Notes: a model not told the origin generated them from the letters alone. DNA of 64,000 bases from Pohlia nutans (GCA_022496805.1 CM040101.1:7876501-7940500); one strand, 5' to 3'. Positions 22,074 through 33,932 are shown, counted from the stretch's first letter. Translations and numbers: made by a program.

Positions 22074-23820
22074 ATGGCACTATTGAGGAGGATATTTGTG
22101 TCCCCCTCCCACTTTGAACTCCCATCCCATTGTTCCTATGCTTGTAAACTTAAAAAGGCGCTATATGGTCTTAAACAGGCTCCTAAAGCCTGGTATAGTA
22201 AAGTCGATCACTACCTACTAAGCCAGGGACTTAAAAAGTCTAATGCTGACTACAACCTTCATTACCATGATGGGTGAAGGCATAGTATTTTTGACCAAAA
22301 AGATCCGCCGCTATACTCAAATCCGAATGTTTTGGTCAAAGGCTATTAAAAAAATACAAAATTGTATTTTATTTTTTATTTTTTTCATGGCGCCCTCTAT
22401 TGTTGTTATATATACTTAAATCCAAAGTTTCAAAAGAAAATCTACTAAAGAATTTACTAAAAGTAGTGCTTGAAAAAATTGTATGAAAGTGGTTTTAAAC
22501 GTAAATTTCATGACCTGAAGTATTTCAACTTAATTATTATTTTAACATTTTTGAAGTTTGTAATGATGTTGAGGGTAGACAAAAAAAATTTAAAAAAAAC
22601 AGTTTAATGCTCTTGTACTCTATTGTTTTCAAACTTATGTGATTGTAGACTGCCTTCATTTTCAAAAAAAATCAAATTGTATAAACATATATAAATTCAT
22701 TAAAGATTTGTTTTTCAATATTTTTTGTTTGACTTTTTAGAACAACATATCTACTACATTCTTATAAAATAATTTAAATTTAATATGCATTTTTTAACCT
22801 TGTATTGTTGAATCTTCATGATGTAATTCAATGGTCCAGTTTACTATGCTTTCTCCCTGATAGACAAAGAAAACTTACCCTACTTATACTCTATGTTGAT
22901 GATGTATATCTCACTTGCAATGATGATGATCACATCAATTCTATGAGGCTCAACATCCAACAAGAATTCGAAATGTCTAACCTTGGTCTTTTATCCTATT
23001 CGCTTGGTCTGGAGTTTCTTTTTTTCTCTGAAGGCATAGTAGTAACCTAAAGGCAGTATGTTCGGTTGATGCTTGAAGACTCTGGTCTAGCTGTTTGTCG
23101 ACATGTTCCGACTCCAATGATTGAGAAATTGAAACTCACACTTGATATGCAGGCTTTTGTAGATGATCATGCTCGTTACCAAAAAACGGTGGGGAAGTTT
23201 ATTTTTCTCATTCACACCAGTCCAGACGTTGCCTACATAGTGAGCGTTGTGAGTTGATTTATGTCCCATCCTCAAGAATCCACATGCAAGCAGTCAAACA
23301 TATCTACAAGTACCTCCAAGGTACCACTGATTTTGCGTTCTTGTATCCGCGAGGGGAGGAAGAAGACCTTTATGGGTATACCAATGCCAATTGGGCAGGA
23401 GACGCTTATGATAGAAAATCTACAACCGGATACATCTTCATGCTGGGAAGCACTCTAATCACATGGAACAACAAGAAACAACCGATAGTGGCACTCTCAT
23501 CCATCGAATCAGAATACATAGCGATATTAGAAGGGACTAAAGAAGCTATATAGATGCAAAGACTCCTTGGAGAACTTAAAATTCAAGATCAAAAAAATCC
23601 AACAACTCTCTATAGCGACAACCAAGGAAGCTAGAATCTAGCGCACAACCCAGTCTATCACGGACGTACAAAACATATTGAGGTAAAGCATCATTTTATG
23701 AGAGAAAATTTATTGTCTAGAAAAATTGACCTTAAATACACACCTACTAGCCAACAATTAGTAGACATACTGAGCAAAGTATTAGGAAGAACAACATTTG
23801 AGAGATTAAAGAGTTAATTA
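22074..23820 (+). pseudogene. copia reverse transcriptase / RNase H remains (element 2)
   Basis: Fragments in different frames run in the normal order. [17 protein letters not shown] is near 22145-22200 and LILYVDDVYLTC, with the catalytic YVDD box, near 22885. Then come a thumb-like stretch at 23066-23257, AVKHIYKYLQGTTDF and YTNANWAGDAYDRKSTTGYI (RNase H) at 23285-23440, and HNPVYHGRTKHIEVKHHFM near 23645-23700. An AT-rich insertion (22280-22800) splits the reverse transcriptase. gag, protease and integrase are absent between the primer site and this point. Not functional. Confidence 0.85.
22280..22800. other. AT-rich insertion splitting the reverse transcriptase
   Basis: Non-coding AT-rich DNA between two parts of the copia reverse transcriptase (after LHYHDG, before LTLLILYVDD). 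I could not find clean terminal repeats or a target duplication. Confidence 0.4.
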
Positions 23821-24776
23821 GGTCTTGTTAGGATAGACGTTCACAAAACAACACCTTTACTAATATCCCGGGGAAGTCACTGTCAAGAATTTAGATAACT
23901 ATGAGCGAACAAATATAGGGTGTCTTTTATTCATATGAGATAAAAATTATAAATTTATAAAAGTAATATAGGGTGTTTTAAAACCAATTGGAGAATATTT
24001 TAGGAGTATTCCTAGAATACATATGGTATATACCCTAAATATACTATAAATAGTATAATATTCCAATTATTTCATAGCCCCCCATTAAATATCCTTTGTA
24101 CGCTCATATGTACCCAAAATTTACACGAAGTGACTTTCTCGAGACTAATATAAGTGTGTAACTTACACGTTCCGCTCACAGTCCATAATACTCATGATAG
24201 AAGTTCACGCCGGGAAGACAATCAATAGAAGAAACATAGAAAGGGAAAGTCCTTTCGATCAATCCAGTAAATCTGACTCTATATTCCAACTCCTCCATGT
24301 CTTATTAAAATGCAGTGAAAATGGGTGATATTTAAGATAATTAAACGCAGTACACCTGCAGTAACCCAATGAGTCTAGTCTAACAAATGACTAAGCGTTC
24401 CACTTGACAATAGTTAGGACAAATCTACTCCAAGAAACATTTACATGGCGTAGGCAGAGGAGCAAAGGTAACAAGGGTAGATCCATGACTTCAGTCCAGA
24501 TCCGATCTCGAACAATAATGTCAAGTAGTGAAGGAACCAAGCGCCTTCGAAGGGAGGCGCACTGTTAGAATTTGAAGAAGACAACTCACTCTCGTCTAGA
24601 GGACCTGAACGATCACAACTTGAAGGAGGCTTCGCTGGAAACCTAAACCTCTCGTTGCCAACGGTTCCTACTCGAAGCAAAGCAGAAGGAGCATTAGCAA
24701 ATTTCTTCATAAAAACACTCAAGGTCCAGAGGATGAACATGAAGGTCTGCCACAAGGTCAATTCATTTGCAACATA
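23821..24776. other. 3' end of copia element and degenerate spacer
   Basis: A purine tract (CCCGGGGAAGTCA) followed by TGTCAAGAATTTAG near 23880 looks like the polypurine tract and start of an LTR that cannot be followed to its end. The 24430-24776 part resembles the sequence before the 5' LTR at 21742. Confidence 0.35.
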
Positions 24777-26281
24777 CACTAGTACAAACCATGGCATTTT
24801 GCCACCAATCAAATTTTACAAAAAACAACAACCTCATATGTTGGTGCTATGTAGCACCATCATTAGTGGCAAAAATACATTCTCACCTCCATTCATGTTT
24901 GTATGTGAAATTTATTTAGATTTGATAACTTTAACGATACAATATCTATTATTTTTATATTGTTGGATTTTACAGGTAATTGAAGCACATAACCAATTCA
25001 TGTTTTTTTTTTTTTTTTTTTTCACATTTTATTTGTACTCTGATTTTTTGTAATTTAATAACTCGTCATTGTTGAAAAAATAATTCTTCATCTGATGATA
25101 TCATGTATTCAGGAATACGTTATTCATGTATGTATTAAACTTATGTTTAGGATATGTTGCATATTTTTATCAAGGAATTCTTATACACAACAACATACAC
25201 AATACATGGTTCAACAAAGTATCATATTCACGCCATCTTTCAGTTACTGACAAATATCACGTAACACAAAAAATAGATGAATTATGTCCTACGTGAATTT
25301 CAAGAAACATCCTCTTGTTAGTAAAGTACAAGAGCTCCTCATCAAACATTTTACAACATCTACCCATGAAAAAAAAAACGTTAAAAAATGTCTTATATTG
25401 CAAAAGTTATGAATGTTTGAAAATTACTATATGTTTTTTTGAAATCTGCTATCACTTTAAAATGAATAGAGAAAACTCATAGATTTTTTTCCAAGTTTTT
25501 TTATTGAAGTAAAATCCTCATTATAACATTTACCCATGAAAAAAAAAACGCTCAAAAATGTTTTGTATTGCAAAAGTTATGAACGTTTGAAAATTACTAT
25601 ATGCTTTTCTAACTCTGTTGTTATTTTAAAATGAATAGAGAAAAACAAGTAGATGTTTTGCCAAATTATTTTATTGAAGTAAATTCCTCATTAGAACATC
25701 TACCCATGAAAAAAAAACGTTCAAAAATGTTTTATATTGCAAAAATTATGAATGTTTGAAAATTTTACAAAACAATGTAAAGTGCTGAATTTTTTAAATA
25801 ATTGTATATTTTCAATTTTTCAAGCATATTGGACATGAGAAGGGGTTAGGAAAGTGGTGCTAATATATCCACCTAAAGTCAGGAGGTATTGGGTTCAAGT
25901 CCCATGGCCACATGTGATGACGTGGAATAGACTTGGAACTGACGAAGGGTAAGGTCTAAGGTGAAATGACTTCCGGGCAGCTGAATTTTTTTGCGAGCAG
26001 CCTGAAATTTTTATTTTTGGGCAGCCTGAAATTTCTTTTCAAGCAACGCAATTTTTTTCACAACATTTAAACTCATGATAGTTTGAAATTTCACAATTTG
26101 CAAATTAAAAAAGATTACGTAATTTGCAATATCAACGTAATGAAGTGAATAATTTCTCTGTTTTACAACAGAGTATTCAAAAGCAGTAATAAGTTTCAAT
26201 TCTAAAGTTGGTGCATCACTCAAAATGCTCCAATTTTTTGGTAAAAAACTTGGTGGCAAAATACTATGTTTTGTACTAGTG
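24777..26281. mobile_element. 1.5-kb CACTA element with ATA target duplication
   Basis: CACTAGTACAAACCATGG at 24777 is mirrored by ATGTTTTGTACTAGTG ending at 26281, with TTTTGCCACCAA inverted next to it. ATA flanks both ends (24774-24776, 26282-26284). There is no transposase. It contains the 170-bp direct repeats listed separately. Confidence 0.9.
25347..25790. repeat. 170-bp direct repeats
   Basis: TACCCATGAAAAAAAA occurs at 25361, 25531 and 25701, a period of 170. Each is followed by AAAAATGT.TTATATTGCAAAA-like sequence and TGTTTGAAAATT. About 2.6 copies are present inside the CACTA element. Confidence 0.8.
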
Positions 26282-26978
26282 ATAGGAACAGAAGATCCCT
26301 ACTGACTCTTGATTTAGAGTCGGCATCGCAGTAAAACAAGAACTCTCTGAATGAGACAATGCAGAGCGATCGAGGATGTTGGGTAGAAAATCTAGGATGA
26401 ACCTCTGCACAGTGGGGTGACAATTAAAATGGCGTTTTTGAATTTGCAGCGAAGAAAATTTCACATTTGCCAACTTTGACAGCCTCCCGAAGGCTAAACA
26501 ATTGGTGTTTTACCACGAAATGTTTTTTACAAGATCATCTCTAAGTTGATACCATTTGTACCAAATTTGAAAGCCAAAAGATTCACCAAAAAAATTTGGC
26601 ACACAGATTATTAACATGAAGAAAATCTTGTGCCAAAAATTTCATGGTAAATAGACAATTTCTCAGCTCTCGGGAGGGTGTCAAAGTTGGTAGTAGTGAA
26701 ATGGTTTCTCATAGTTACACATGTTGGTAGATTTTGAATATCTTTTTCTACATGAATTTTTTGGCCTTGAAATTTATCACACATGTTTTTATCATAGAAA
26801 TAATTTTGTAAAAAAAAAAATTCATAATATATAAAGAAGTTTTTGCCCTTGGAAAGGTGTCAAAGTTGGCAGTAGTGAAATGGTTTCTATGATTGTTTCT
26901 CAAAACAACACATGTTGGTAGATTGTAATTTATTTATTTTTATTAATCTTTTAGCCTTGAAATTTGGAACATATGTTA

Positions 26979-27884
26979 TTAACCCTTAAACGTCAAGAGG
27001 GTCTGAAAAAATGAAAAAAAATGAAAAAAATGAAAAAACGGCTCTGCTGGCCAGCATTGTTGCGGCACTGTAGCACTGCAGCACTTTTCAAAAAATGACC
27101 TCAACTGCTCCAACCTCAACTCCTGTTCATTTTACGAACTTCGATTCTTTGCCAATGATTCTACAATCTCCCAAATGAGATGCAAATTTGGAATTTAGAT
27201 TGCTTTTTCAGTAGCTTTCCAACGCACCAATCCTCGTTTGATTTGGTTAAGAAAAACTACTCTTTTTCTCAATTATACCTTTCTAAAAAGCCCGTGAGGC
27301 TTTTTTGATGTTTAACCCCTAAACGTCCCAGCGTCCAGTTTCTGAATGACGAACAGATTCCAACTCACACTACACTCACATTACTAAGCTCATTCAATTT
27401 TTTGAAAACACTTTATAAAGTTGTTGTCCTATTTAACAATTGGATTTGGTGTTATTAGGGTACTTTTTTTTTTTATCACAAAATGTGGAAGTATGTCAAG
27501 CAGTTGACCAAGCCAAAATTGCATTGACTTCAGTTCAAAAGTGGGCTTGCTAAAATGAGGTCATAAATTGAAGTAACACAAAATTTTCAAAAAATCACCA
27601 TTTCAAGAGTATCTCATTTTAAATTCATTCCAACAAATTTTACTCAAAAATATCAATATTTTGTTTGTGATCAAATTTAGAAGGAATTTTTAATTATAAC
27701 TTTGAAATTTTATAATAAAATATCAGTGATGGCATTGGTGAATCTAACTGTAGGGATGGAACCTAAAATTCAATATCTACAACTTTCATTTGTATAATAA
27801 TTCCGAAATATTCTTCTAAATAGCACTTTATAATGATTTTTTCAAACTGTGGACACTCTGGGACGTTTATGGGTTAAAGGTTAA
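26979..27884. mobile_element. TTAA-bounded MITE, copy E (contains copy F)
   Basis: It starts TTAA-CCCTTAAACGTCAAG at 26979. Its right terminus (GATGTTTAA.AGG-TTAA) is interrupted by copy F at 27312-27877. The right TTAA (27881-27884) is shared with copy G. Same subfamily as 13374-13739. Confidence 0.7.
27312..27877. mobile_element. TTAA-bounded MITE, copy F, inserted into copy E
   Basis: TTAA at 27312-27315 and 27874-27877 encloses 558 bp with ends CCCCTAAACGTCCCAGCG and GGGACGTTTATGGG. GCGTCCAG.. and GACGAACAGATT relate it to the copies at 2390 and 52899. Confidence 0.75.
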
Positions 27885-28265
27885 CCCTTAAACATCAAGA
27901 GGCCTTGGGCGGGGCAGCCCGGAAGGCATCTAAATTTTTGGAGGGAAAAAATTAATTAATTAATTAATTTAATTTAATTAAAATGAAAAAACAGCTCTGC
28001 TGGCCAGCACTGTAGCACTGCGGTGCTTTTCAAAAATCGACCTCAACTGCCCCAACCTCAACTCCTGCTCATTTTGATAACTTTGATTGCTTGCCAATGT
28101 TTCCACAATCTCCCAAATAAGGCGCAAATTTGGAATCTAGATCGCTTTTTCAGTAGCTTTCCAACACACCAATCCTTGTTTGATTTGGTTGAGAAAATCC
28201 ACTTTTTTCTTCATTATTCTCTCATAAATAAGCCCATGGGGCTTACTTTGATGTTTAAGGGTTAA
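27881..28265. mobile_element. TTAA-bounded MITE, copy G
   Basis: TTAA at 27881-27884 and 28262-28265 encloses 377 bp with ends CCCTTAAACATCAAGAGG and GATGTTTAAGGG. It abuts copy E through a single shared TTAA. It contains a short ATTA-repeat tract. Confidence 0.75.
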
Positions 28266-28447
28266 CATAGAGAACTTGTTGTTCCAAAAATTTCATGGCA
28301 AAAAATTAAAAAATCAATCCTTCGGAGGCTGCTAAAACTGGTAGTAGTAAAAATAATTTCACAACTACAAATGTTGGTAGATTTTTAATATATTTTTTTT
28401 TTGTAAATTTGGTACACATGTTATTAACTTAGAGATGATCTTGTAAA

Positions 28448-28718
28448 CTCGGGGGGTGCACTCTACATTATGTTTGAAAATCACGTGCGTTCATGACCCC
28501 TTCTAAAAACCCCCTATATACGAGAGGCTATATGTCTAAAATACCTTTGTATACAGATTTATTTCGTTTTAAAAATATGTTTAGTGTAAGTATACGTGAA
28601 TATTTTCAGTTCTAAATGTGTTTATTGTATGTATACGTAATACGGTACTGTTTAAATTAATACCCCTTCTGTGCACTCACGTATACTCGTACATATTTAG
28701 TACAGTGCACCCCCCGAG
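28448..28718. mobile_element. 271-bp hAT-like MITE with 8-bp duplication
   Basis: The ends CTCGGGGGGTGCACT and AGTGCACCCCCCGAG are inverted. The 8-mer CTTGTAAA is duplicated at 28440-28447 and 28719-28726, the size typical of hAT transposons. Confidence 0.85.
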
Positions 28719-29349
28719 CTTGTAAAAACAATTTCGTGGTAATATACCAATCTTTCAGCCCTGGGAAGACTGTCAAAGTTAGCAAATGTGAAATTTCCTT
28801 CAGTGCAAATTTAAAAACACCATTTTAATTGTCACGACGTTGTACATCCATCGTCAAGCTGACAAATTGTTTACATTTTGCACCTACTCACTGACATGAT
28901 TGATTATGATTAGTTAATCCTAATTAGTAACCAACTACTATTAGGTGTAGTAGTTCCACCCTCGGGGAGTGCACTCAAAGTTAAGACTAGGAATCACGTT
29001 AGTGCTTATTTTTGACCCCCCTATGTATGTATTAAAAAATCATCTAAAAATTGTAAAAAAATATGAAGTTGTTCAACACAATCTAAAGTTCTTGTTGTAT
29101 GAATTTCAAAAAATAATCACTTGTAAATATTTTTAAATTGATTTTTGAAGCGAAAAACAACACATTTTAGTTCAAACTTCTATCATTTTTTTTACAAGAT
29201 TTAAAAAACTTTTGGTCTTGAAATTTATACCAAATGATTGATATTTACGTAATGATTTAGCACCTAAAAATTTTTAATTTAAAAACTATTTTAAAGCCAA
29301 GTATTGTAGGGGGTATGCTATTAAAACGCACTCACGTGTATTCCTAATC

Positions 29350-29927
29350 TTAACCCCTAAATGCCTAGAGCCCTCTCCAAATTAGGCAGTTTTGCAAAGA
29401 TGCATTATAAAATGCAACCTAGAGGGATATTTTGAACTTGATACATGAATAAAAGTTGTACATTATGAATTTTAGATTCTATCCATATGGTTAGATCTAT
29501 GATTGCTATTACCAATATTTTGTATCAAATTTGAAACGTGAAATTCAAAATTATTTTGTAATTCAATTACGAATAAGATATTGACAATCTACGGATGAAA
29601 TTTTTTGTGATTGGTTGAAATGTAATACTCTCCAAGTTTAGTGATTTTTGGAGATTTTTTGGTTGCTTACTTTTATGAGTTGACTTTTTTTAGAGCACTT
29701 TTACACTAAAATCTTCAAAATTTTGGGTGAATCACTACAACATGAAATGAAGCATAAAAAATTTACAAATCATCCCCTTTCTAATCGGATCACATATTCA
29801 TGAAGCTAATTTCTCATAGAATCTACAGTAAAAATTCCACACTGCAAAAAGTGCATGACGGATGTGAAATCATGGATGAAATCTGTACATCGTCCAAAAA
29901 ATGGACGCTCAAGCAGTTAAGGGTTAA
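29350..29927. mobile_element. TTAA-bounded MITE, copy H
   Basis: TTAA at both ends, 570 bp inside, ends CCCCTAAATGCCTAGAGCC and CTCAAGCAGTTAAGGG. The interior is homologous (opposite orientation) to 54804-55379, sharing GTACA.C.TTTATTCAT and CCAAAAATCACTA-type blocks. Confidence 0.75.
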
Positions 29928-29929
29928 CT

Positions 29930-30700
29930 TTAACCCCTAAGCACCCAAGGGTTTTCTTAAGAAACTAAACGTGTTATAATGTTCATCGTACTCAACTTTT
30001 ATGACTTACAAACCTTAAATAGTTGTAGAGCACAACAATAAGACAACATCCATACAATTTAATTTTGGAAAAATGCTATGAATTTTTTAATAATCAATTT
30101 ATAAGAATTATCTTTGAAAATTCATAAAAAATGCACGTTTAGTCATTTTGACTTGGAATCAAGTATGATAGGTCAAAAACATTGGTTTTACATGGTGGTT
30201 ACCTTGTTCATGTTAGAGCTAATCTTATTTGATAAAAAACCTAAAGATTTCATTCCGAGGAAACTTTCAAATTTGTGACAATTTGAGATACTGTCACTTT
30301 GAGGGCTTTAGAGGATATCAATAAAAAAAATTTAAAGTCTTTTCTTGGAAAGGTTGATCAGTTTGAATATCTACAAGGGAAAAAAATTCTTGCTCAAAAA
30401 TTGTTATTTTTGCATAAGATATGAACATTTAAAATTGGCTGAAATTTTGATAATCTTGAAATTTTGATGGACCAAATATGGTCGATTAGGCAGTTAGGGG
30501 TTGAGACATAAGTGCCTTTGAGTCTCTCCCTAAAATAAAAAATTTACCTTTTTTGGTTGAAAATTTAAAAATCTAAAATTTAACTCTTAGTATTGCTTGT
30601 AAAAAAATTTAAACCGGTCAGGAGAATTAAACTGCCCTCACAGATTTGAGCTGAAATTTTCCGACGACCATATTTGGTCGCTCAAGCAGTTAGGGGTTAA
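29930..30700. mobile_element. TTAA-bounded element, copy I
   Basis: It begins TTAA-CCCCTAAGCACCCAAGG at 29930 and ends CTCAAGCAGTTAGGGG-TTAA at 30700. A second right-end-like sequence (GGCAGTTAGGGGTTGA) near 30490-30505 suggests an internal duplication or a further nested copy. It lies only two bases after copy H. Confidence 0.6.
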
Positions 30701-30831
30701 GTGCACTCCCCAGGGTTCCACCCACACTTTAACAAGGTAGCACTGGGGTGGCTCCAAGGCCTCACAATAAGAGTAGCAATTCTCAGTTTTAGTCTCATCT
30801 TTTCTGGCTAGTTGATAGACGATTCCCTACA

Positions 30832-31524
30832 ATTCTGGAAGATGGTATGTCACCAAACACCCAGAGACTGGTACATTTGGTGTGAGGGGGATGTTCAGAC
30901 TAGGATCCGTAGATCTGCTGAGACCAGTCTTACTAGTACTGTACAGGCAGACTATCAGTAGATTATCAGAATCCTACCAGAATGCCAAATGCGGTTACAC
31001 TAATTTGTGCACTTAGTAGCACTAATTAGATGAACGCCATATTGGTTAAATTGGTCAATCCCTGTTATTTTTATAGTGTAACAAGTTACAGGTTACTATA
31101 GAAAATAACACTGATTGGCCAGTTTAACCAATATGGCGTTGATGGTTACTGCTAGACCATGAAGACTAGGTTAGTGGGGTTAACCCCAACCCATGTATAT
31201 ATCCAAACTTGCATATTTATGCAATTTATTTGATTCTCTGGGTCTATCAACAAAATCAGACCAGGTTGTCTATCCTGACGTGACGTTGGGTTTTCACGTC
31301 AGGATGTGTCCTAACATGTTTGTCAGCATGTCATGACACGTTCGTCATGACAGACACCGACATGAAGATTCTTTCACAATTCTAAAAGAGTTCAATTTAA
31401 GTTCATTTTGAATACAGCTACAATTAACACTTTAAATAATCAAAGAGCACTCAATACATAAAGGAAATGCTCTTTGAAATTAGCCGAACGTTTTGAAAGT
31501 ATTTTTTCTACCTAATTACTCTGC
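30832..31524. other. spacer with a hairpin element and a dispersed repeat
   Basis: Holds the 108-bp hairpin at 31033-31140 and a TCATGACA-rich repeat (31257-31380) that matches 13080-13215. ATGCTCTTTGAAATTAGC near 31468 is shared with 18012. No coding sequence. Confidence 0.4.
31033..31140. mobile_element. 108-bp near-perfect hairpin MITE
   Basis: AACGCCATATTGGTTAAA at 31033 is inverted at the right end (TTTAACCAATATGGCGTT to 31140). The arms pair over about 48 bp with a few mismatches around a short loop. GATG flanks both sides. If transcribed it would fold like a small-RNA precursor. Confidence 0.7.
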
Positions 31525-32494
31525 TTGGTAGTTGAGGTGGAATTCATTCGAAGTCCACGCAGTGGTCCGAACAAGATTTGTAAACAAGATTTGGGTGCAG
31601 CAATTCCTCCGTCGGAAGAATCGTCTCGTCCTTCAATCCTCCCTCTCAGCGATTTCTCCGAGTTTATTTTATCGGTACATGAACTTCTAGCTCATTTTTT
31701 CAGTATATCATGGATCTCTAGCTCCTCTGTTGTTAACAGTTTTTCTTGCGTCTGTCTAGAGATTGATAAATTTTCTGCTTGCCTTGGATTGTCGGAAGTA
31801 GGTGCTTGTGTTAGTCATCGATCCAGTACTAGTGGCGGTTCACGTGGGTTTTGTGGAGAATGCGAGAGTGATAAGGAACTTTGCAGCGGATTTTCTGAAT
31901 CGATTGCTCGTTGGATTCGTTCTTGTCGAAGTTCTTTCGATCTGCTCTACAGATTCTTCATTTTCACTGCAAGCAGCATTTCGTTTGCGAATTAACTTTT
32001 ATGTAGCGGCCTTATGAGCTCTCTCGTTGCTCATTGTAGCTAGCTTCTAAGCAGCTCTGTAGAACTCTTTCTCGGGGTTCTGTTACGGCATAACGCGCAA
32101 CGTACGTTGAAGAGTACGTTGCCAAGAAAACAGTTTACTGAGAGGTTTAATTTTCTGTAGTGAAGGAAAATTGGAATCCCTGAGCACTGCAAATCATCTG
32201 TTTGTGTGAAAATGACTTCAGATTGACACGATCGACGCTGTTGACCTTGTAGTATACAACAAGTCAGAGCTTTAAAATGATGTATTGCAATCAGAAAACC
32301 GAGGTAAAATGAGAAAATGCCACAGTTGCAAAGTTCAGTGATGCAAATGGCCATATTGGGCGTTTTAGACGCTAATCTGGAGTCTCTTTGAGCACCGATT
32401 GCTTGTCGGCGGTTTTCTTATTTTCTTCAGTGGGTTGTTTACTTATTTCTCTTCAGTTGCGCATTTCTGACTGCAACTTCCGTTTTAATTGCAG
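31525..32494 (+). promoter_or_regulatory. promoter / 5' leader of the B3 gene
   Basis: GC-richer than the surrounding repeats. A polypyrimidine tract and TTTTAATTGCAG end exactly before the ATG at 32495, so a leader intron with its acceptor at 32494 is likely. A long open frame (31525-31995) is present but shows no conserved domain and is more likely leader sequence. Confidence 0.45.
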
Positions 32495-33675
32495 ATGGAC
32501 GAGAGCTTTGGTGCGCCGGGTGGATTCAAATGTTGCTCAATGTGCACGCGTCATTGCTTTGAGCACCATGGAGATTTGGGTCGACAGGAGACTGAAAAGT
32601 TGTTTTCAGCTCCCTCTTTCTCCAGTCTGATAGAAGCGTCACATGTAATGGGGAACAAGTTTCTGGTATGCAGAAATCAAGTATTGCTTTATTATTTTGC
32701 GCTTTCTACATATCTTTGAAGATGATTAACTAGACTCCTTACTACGAGACTCTTTAAATTTCATACTGGTGTGACTTAGGTATGTACTAAACATGCGTGG
32801 CCGTATATATCTATGCAGAGAATTCCTGTGTTGTTCATGGAGGAGCAGAATTATAATGTTGGAGATAAGCTGCGATTAAGAGGGCCACTTGGATTTGAAT
32901 GTGAATGCACAGTAAAACGACATAGCGAAGGTTTCGTGTTCCACTCAGGCTTTAATCAGTTTCTGGCACACCATGCAATAGAGGCAGGAGATTTGCTCGT
33001 TTTCAACCTTATTGCTAAGAATTGTTTTTTAATCAAAGTGTACGACAAATTTGGAGTTGGGAAAGTTTTTCGAAAAGGGAATAATTCGTCAACGGATGCT
33101 GAACCGGTTCAACTATCGCATAGATTAGATCCGAAGGAATCTCGACATGAGGACGTAGAGGATAGTGATGAGGATTCAGGTGTATCTGAACCTGGAAGTG
33201 ATGAGGAAGCTATGGATTGTATGCACAATTTGCGACCGAAGGGCAAAGAGCTGGAAGTAAGTTCTGAAACTAAAGGGTCCACGTTCATGTTCAATATACA
33301 TACTGGAGCCTTCTTAAGTTTGATTATGCAGCAAACGGCTGTATGGCATATCTGACAGGGTGATTGTCGCTTTGGTGTTATTCAGACAAGGTTTCCGTGT
33401 AGAAGGATGTTGATTTCATTGCATGAAGTGGTATATATCATAATTATACGCGTATTAATAACAACTTACATATATTCGTTACTTGCTTGACGTTATTGTT
33501 GTGCACACGCTGCATAGATGTATCTCTTTAGAGCAAAGACTTAGCCGCTGGTGATGTTGGTGATTTGCAGGAACCTGAGATTCTTGAAATGGCTGTTTTA
33601 TTGAATGACATGAGAAATCAATCCTTTGATCAGAAAAGGAAACTGCCAGGTAATGGAGGAGCCTGGGCAGAGTGA
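32495..33675 (+). CDS. REM-like B3 DNA-binding domain protein
   Basis: Exons 32495-32665, 32819-33256 and 33571-33675 give 237 residues. The N-terminus carries CCSMCTRHCFEHH, like the Cys/His start of REM-type B3 proteins. The B3 fold follows at about residues 40-140: FSSLIEASHVMGNKFLRIPV, LRLRGPLGFECECTVKR, GFVFHSGFNQFLAHHAIEAG and DLLVFNLIAKNCFLIKVYD. An acidic Ser/Glu/Asp-rich stretch (HEDVEDSDEDSGVSEPGSDE) comes next. The last exon ends at TGA 33673. A GT within that exon (33649) allows splicing to the degenerate second B3 domain, but that frame also stops. It probably acts in the nucleus; the target is unknown. Confidence 0.8.
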
Positions 33676-33932
33676 TGATAGAGTGATCCTGTGTGAATTA
33701 AGACAAGTTATGTCTGTGCCAAGTACACTGTGTGCACGCGTGAGCTGTTCAAATCATTGTTTGTATTTAGATTGTTAACGTCATAGAATGTTTGGTGAGC
33801 TCGTCATGAAGCATTATTTTTCCCCCTCTGAATTCATTATTGATTGAACATTGGGATGTGTGCACAGTGATGACATGACCTCTCCTTGTTTTGCAGTAAC
33901 TCGGCAAACTTCCCGGGTTTCCAGCTCAATCT

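Larger units (their letters stand above)
26410..28842. mobile_element. Tc1-like foldback element inserted in the 3' LTR
   Basis: It begins CAGTGGGGTGACAATTAA and ends TTAATTGTCACGACGTTG; both arms carry the GCCAACTTTGACAGCC-type repeats of the element at 19404-21089. The TA target in the LTR (TGTACATCC) is intact on the right (28843-28844) and reads CA on the left. It has no transposase. Elements at 26979-27884, 27881-28265 and 28448-28718 have inserted into it. Confidence 0.75.
28961..30714. mobile_element. 1.75-kb hAT-like element with 8-bp duplication
   Basis: The ends CTCGGGGAGTGCACT and AGTGCACTCCCCAGG belong to the same family as 28448-28718. GTTCCACC is duplicated at 28953-28960 and 30715-30722. 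It sits in the 3' LTR of copia element 2 and itself contains TTAA elements (29350-29927, 29930-30700). No transposase reading frame is present. Confidence 0.85.
26377..30831 (+). repeat. 3' LTR of copia element 2, split by nested insertions
   Basis: LTR pieces are 26377-26409, 28843-28960 and 30723-30831, totalling 260 bp and colinear with the 259-bp LTR at 21742-22000. It begins TGTTGGGTAGAAAATC and ends GATTCCCTACA. The 5-bp flanks of the whole element (ATTAT before 21742, ATTCT after 30831) agree at four of five bases. Confidence 0.8.

Noticed and set aside
31525..31995. A 156-codon frame upstream of the B3 gene
   Set aside because: No conserved domain, and it sits where the 5' leader and leader intron are expected, so it was treated as leader sequence.
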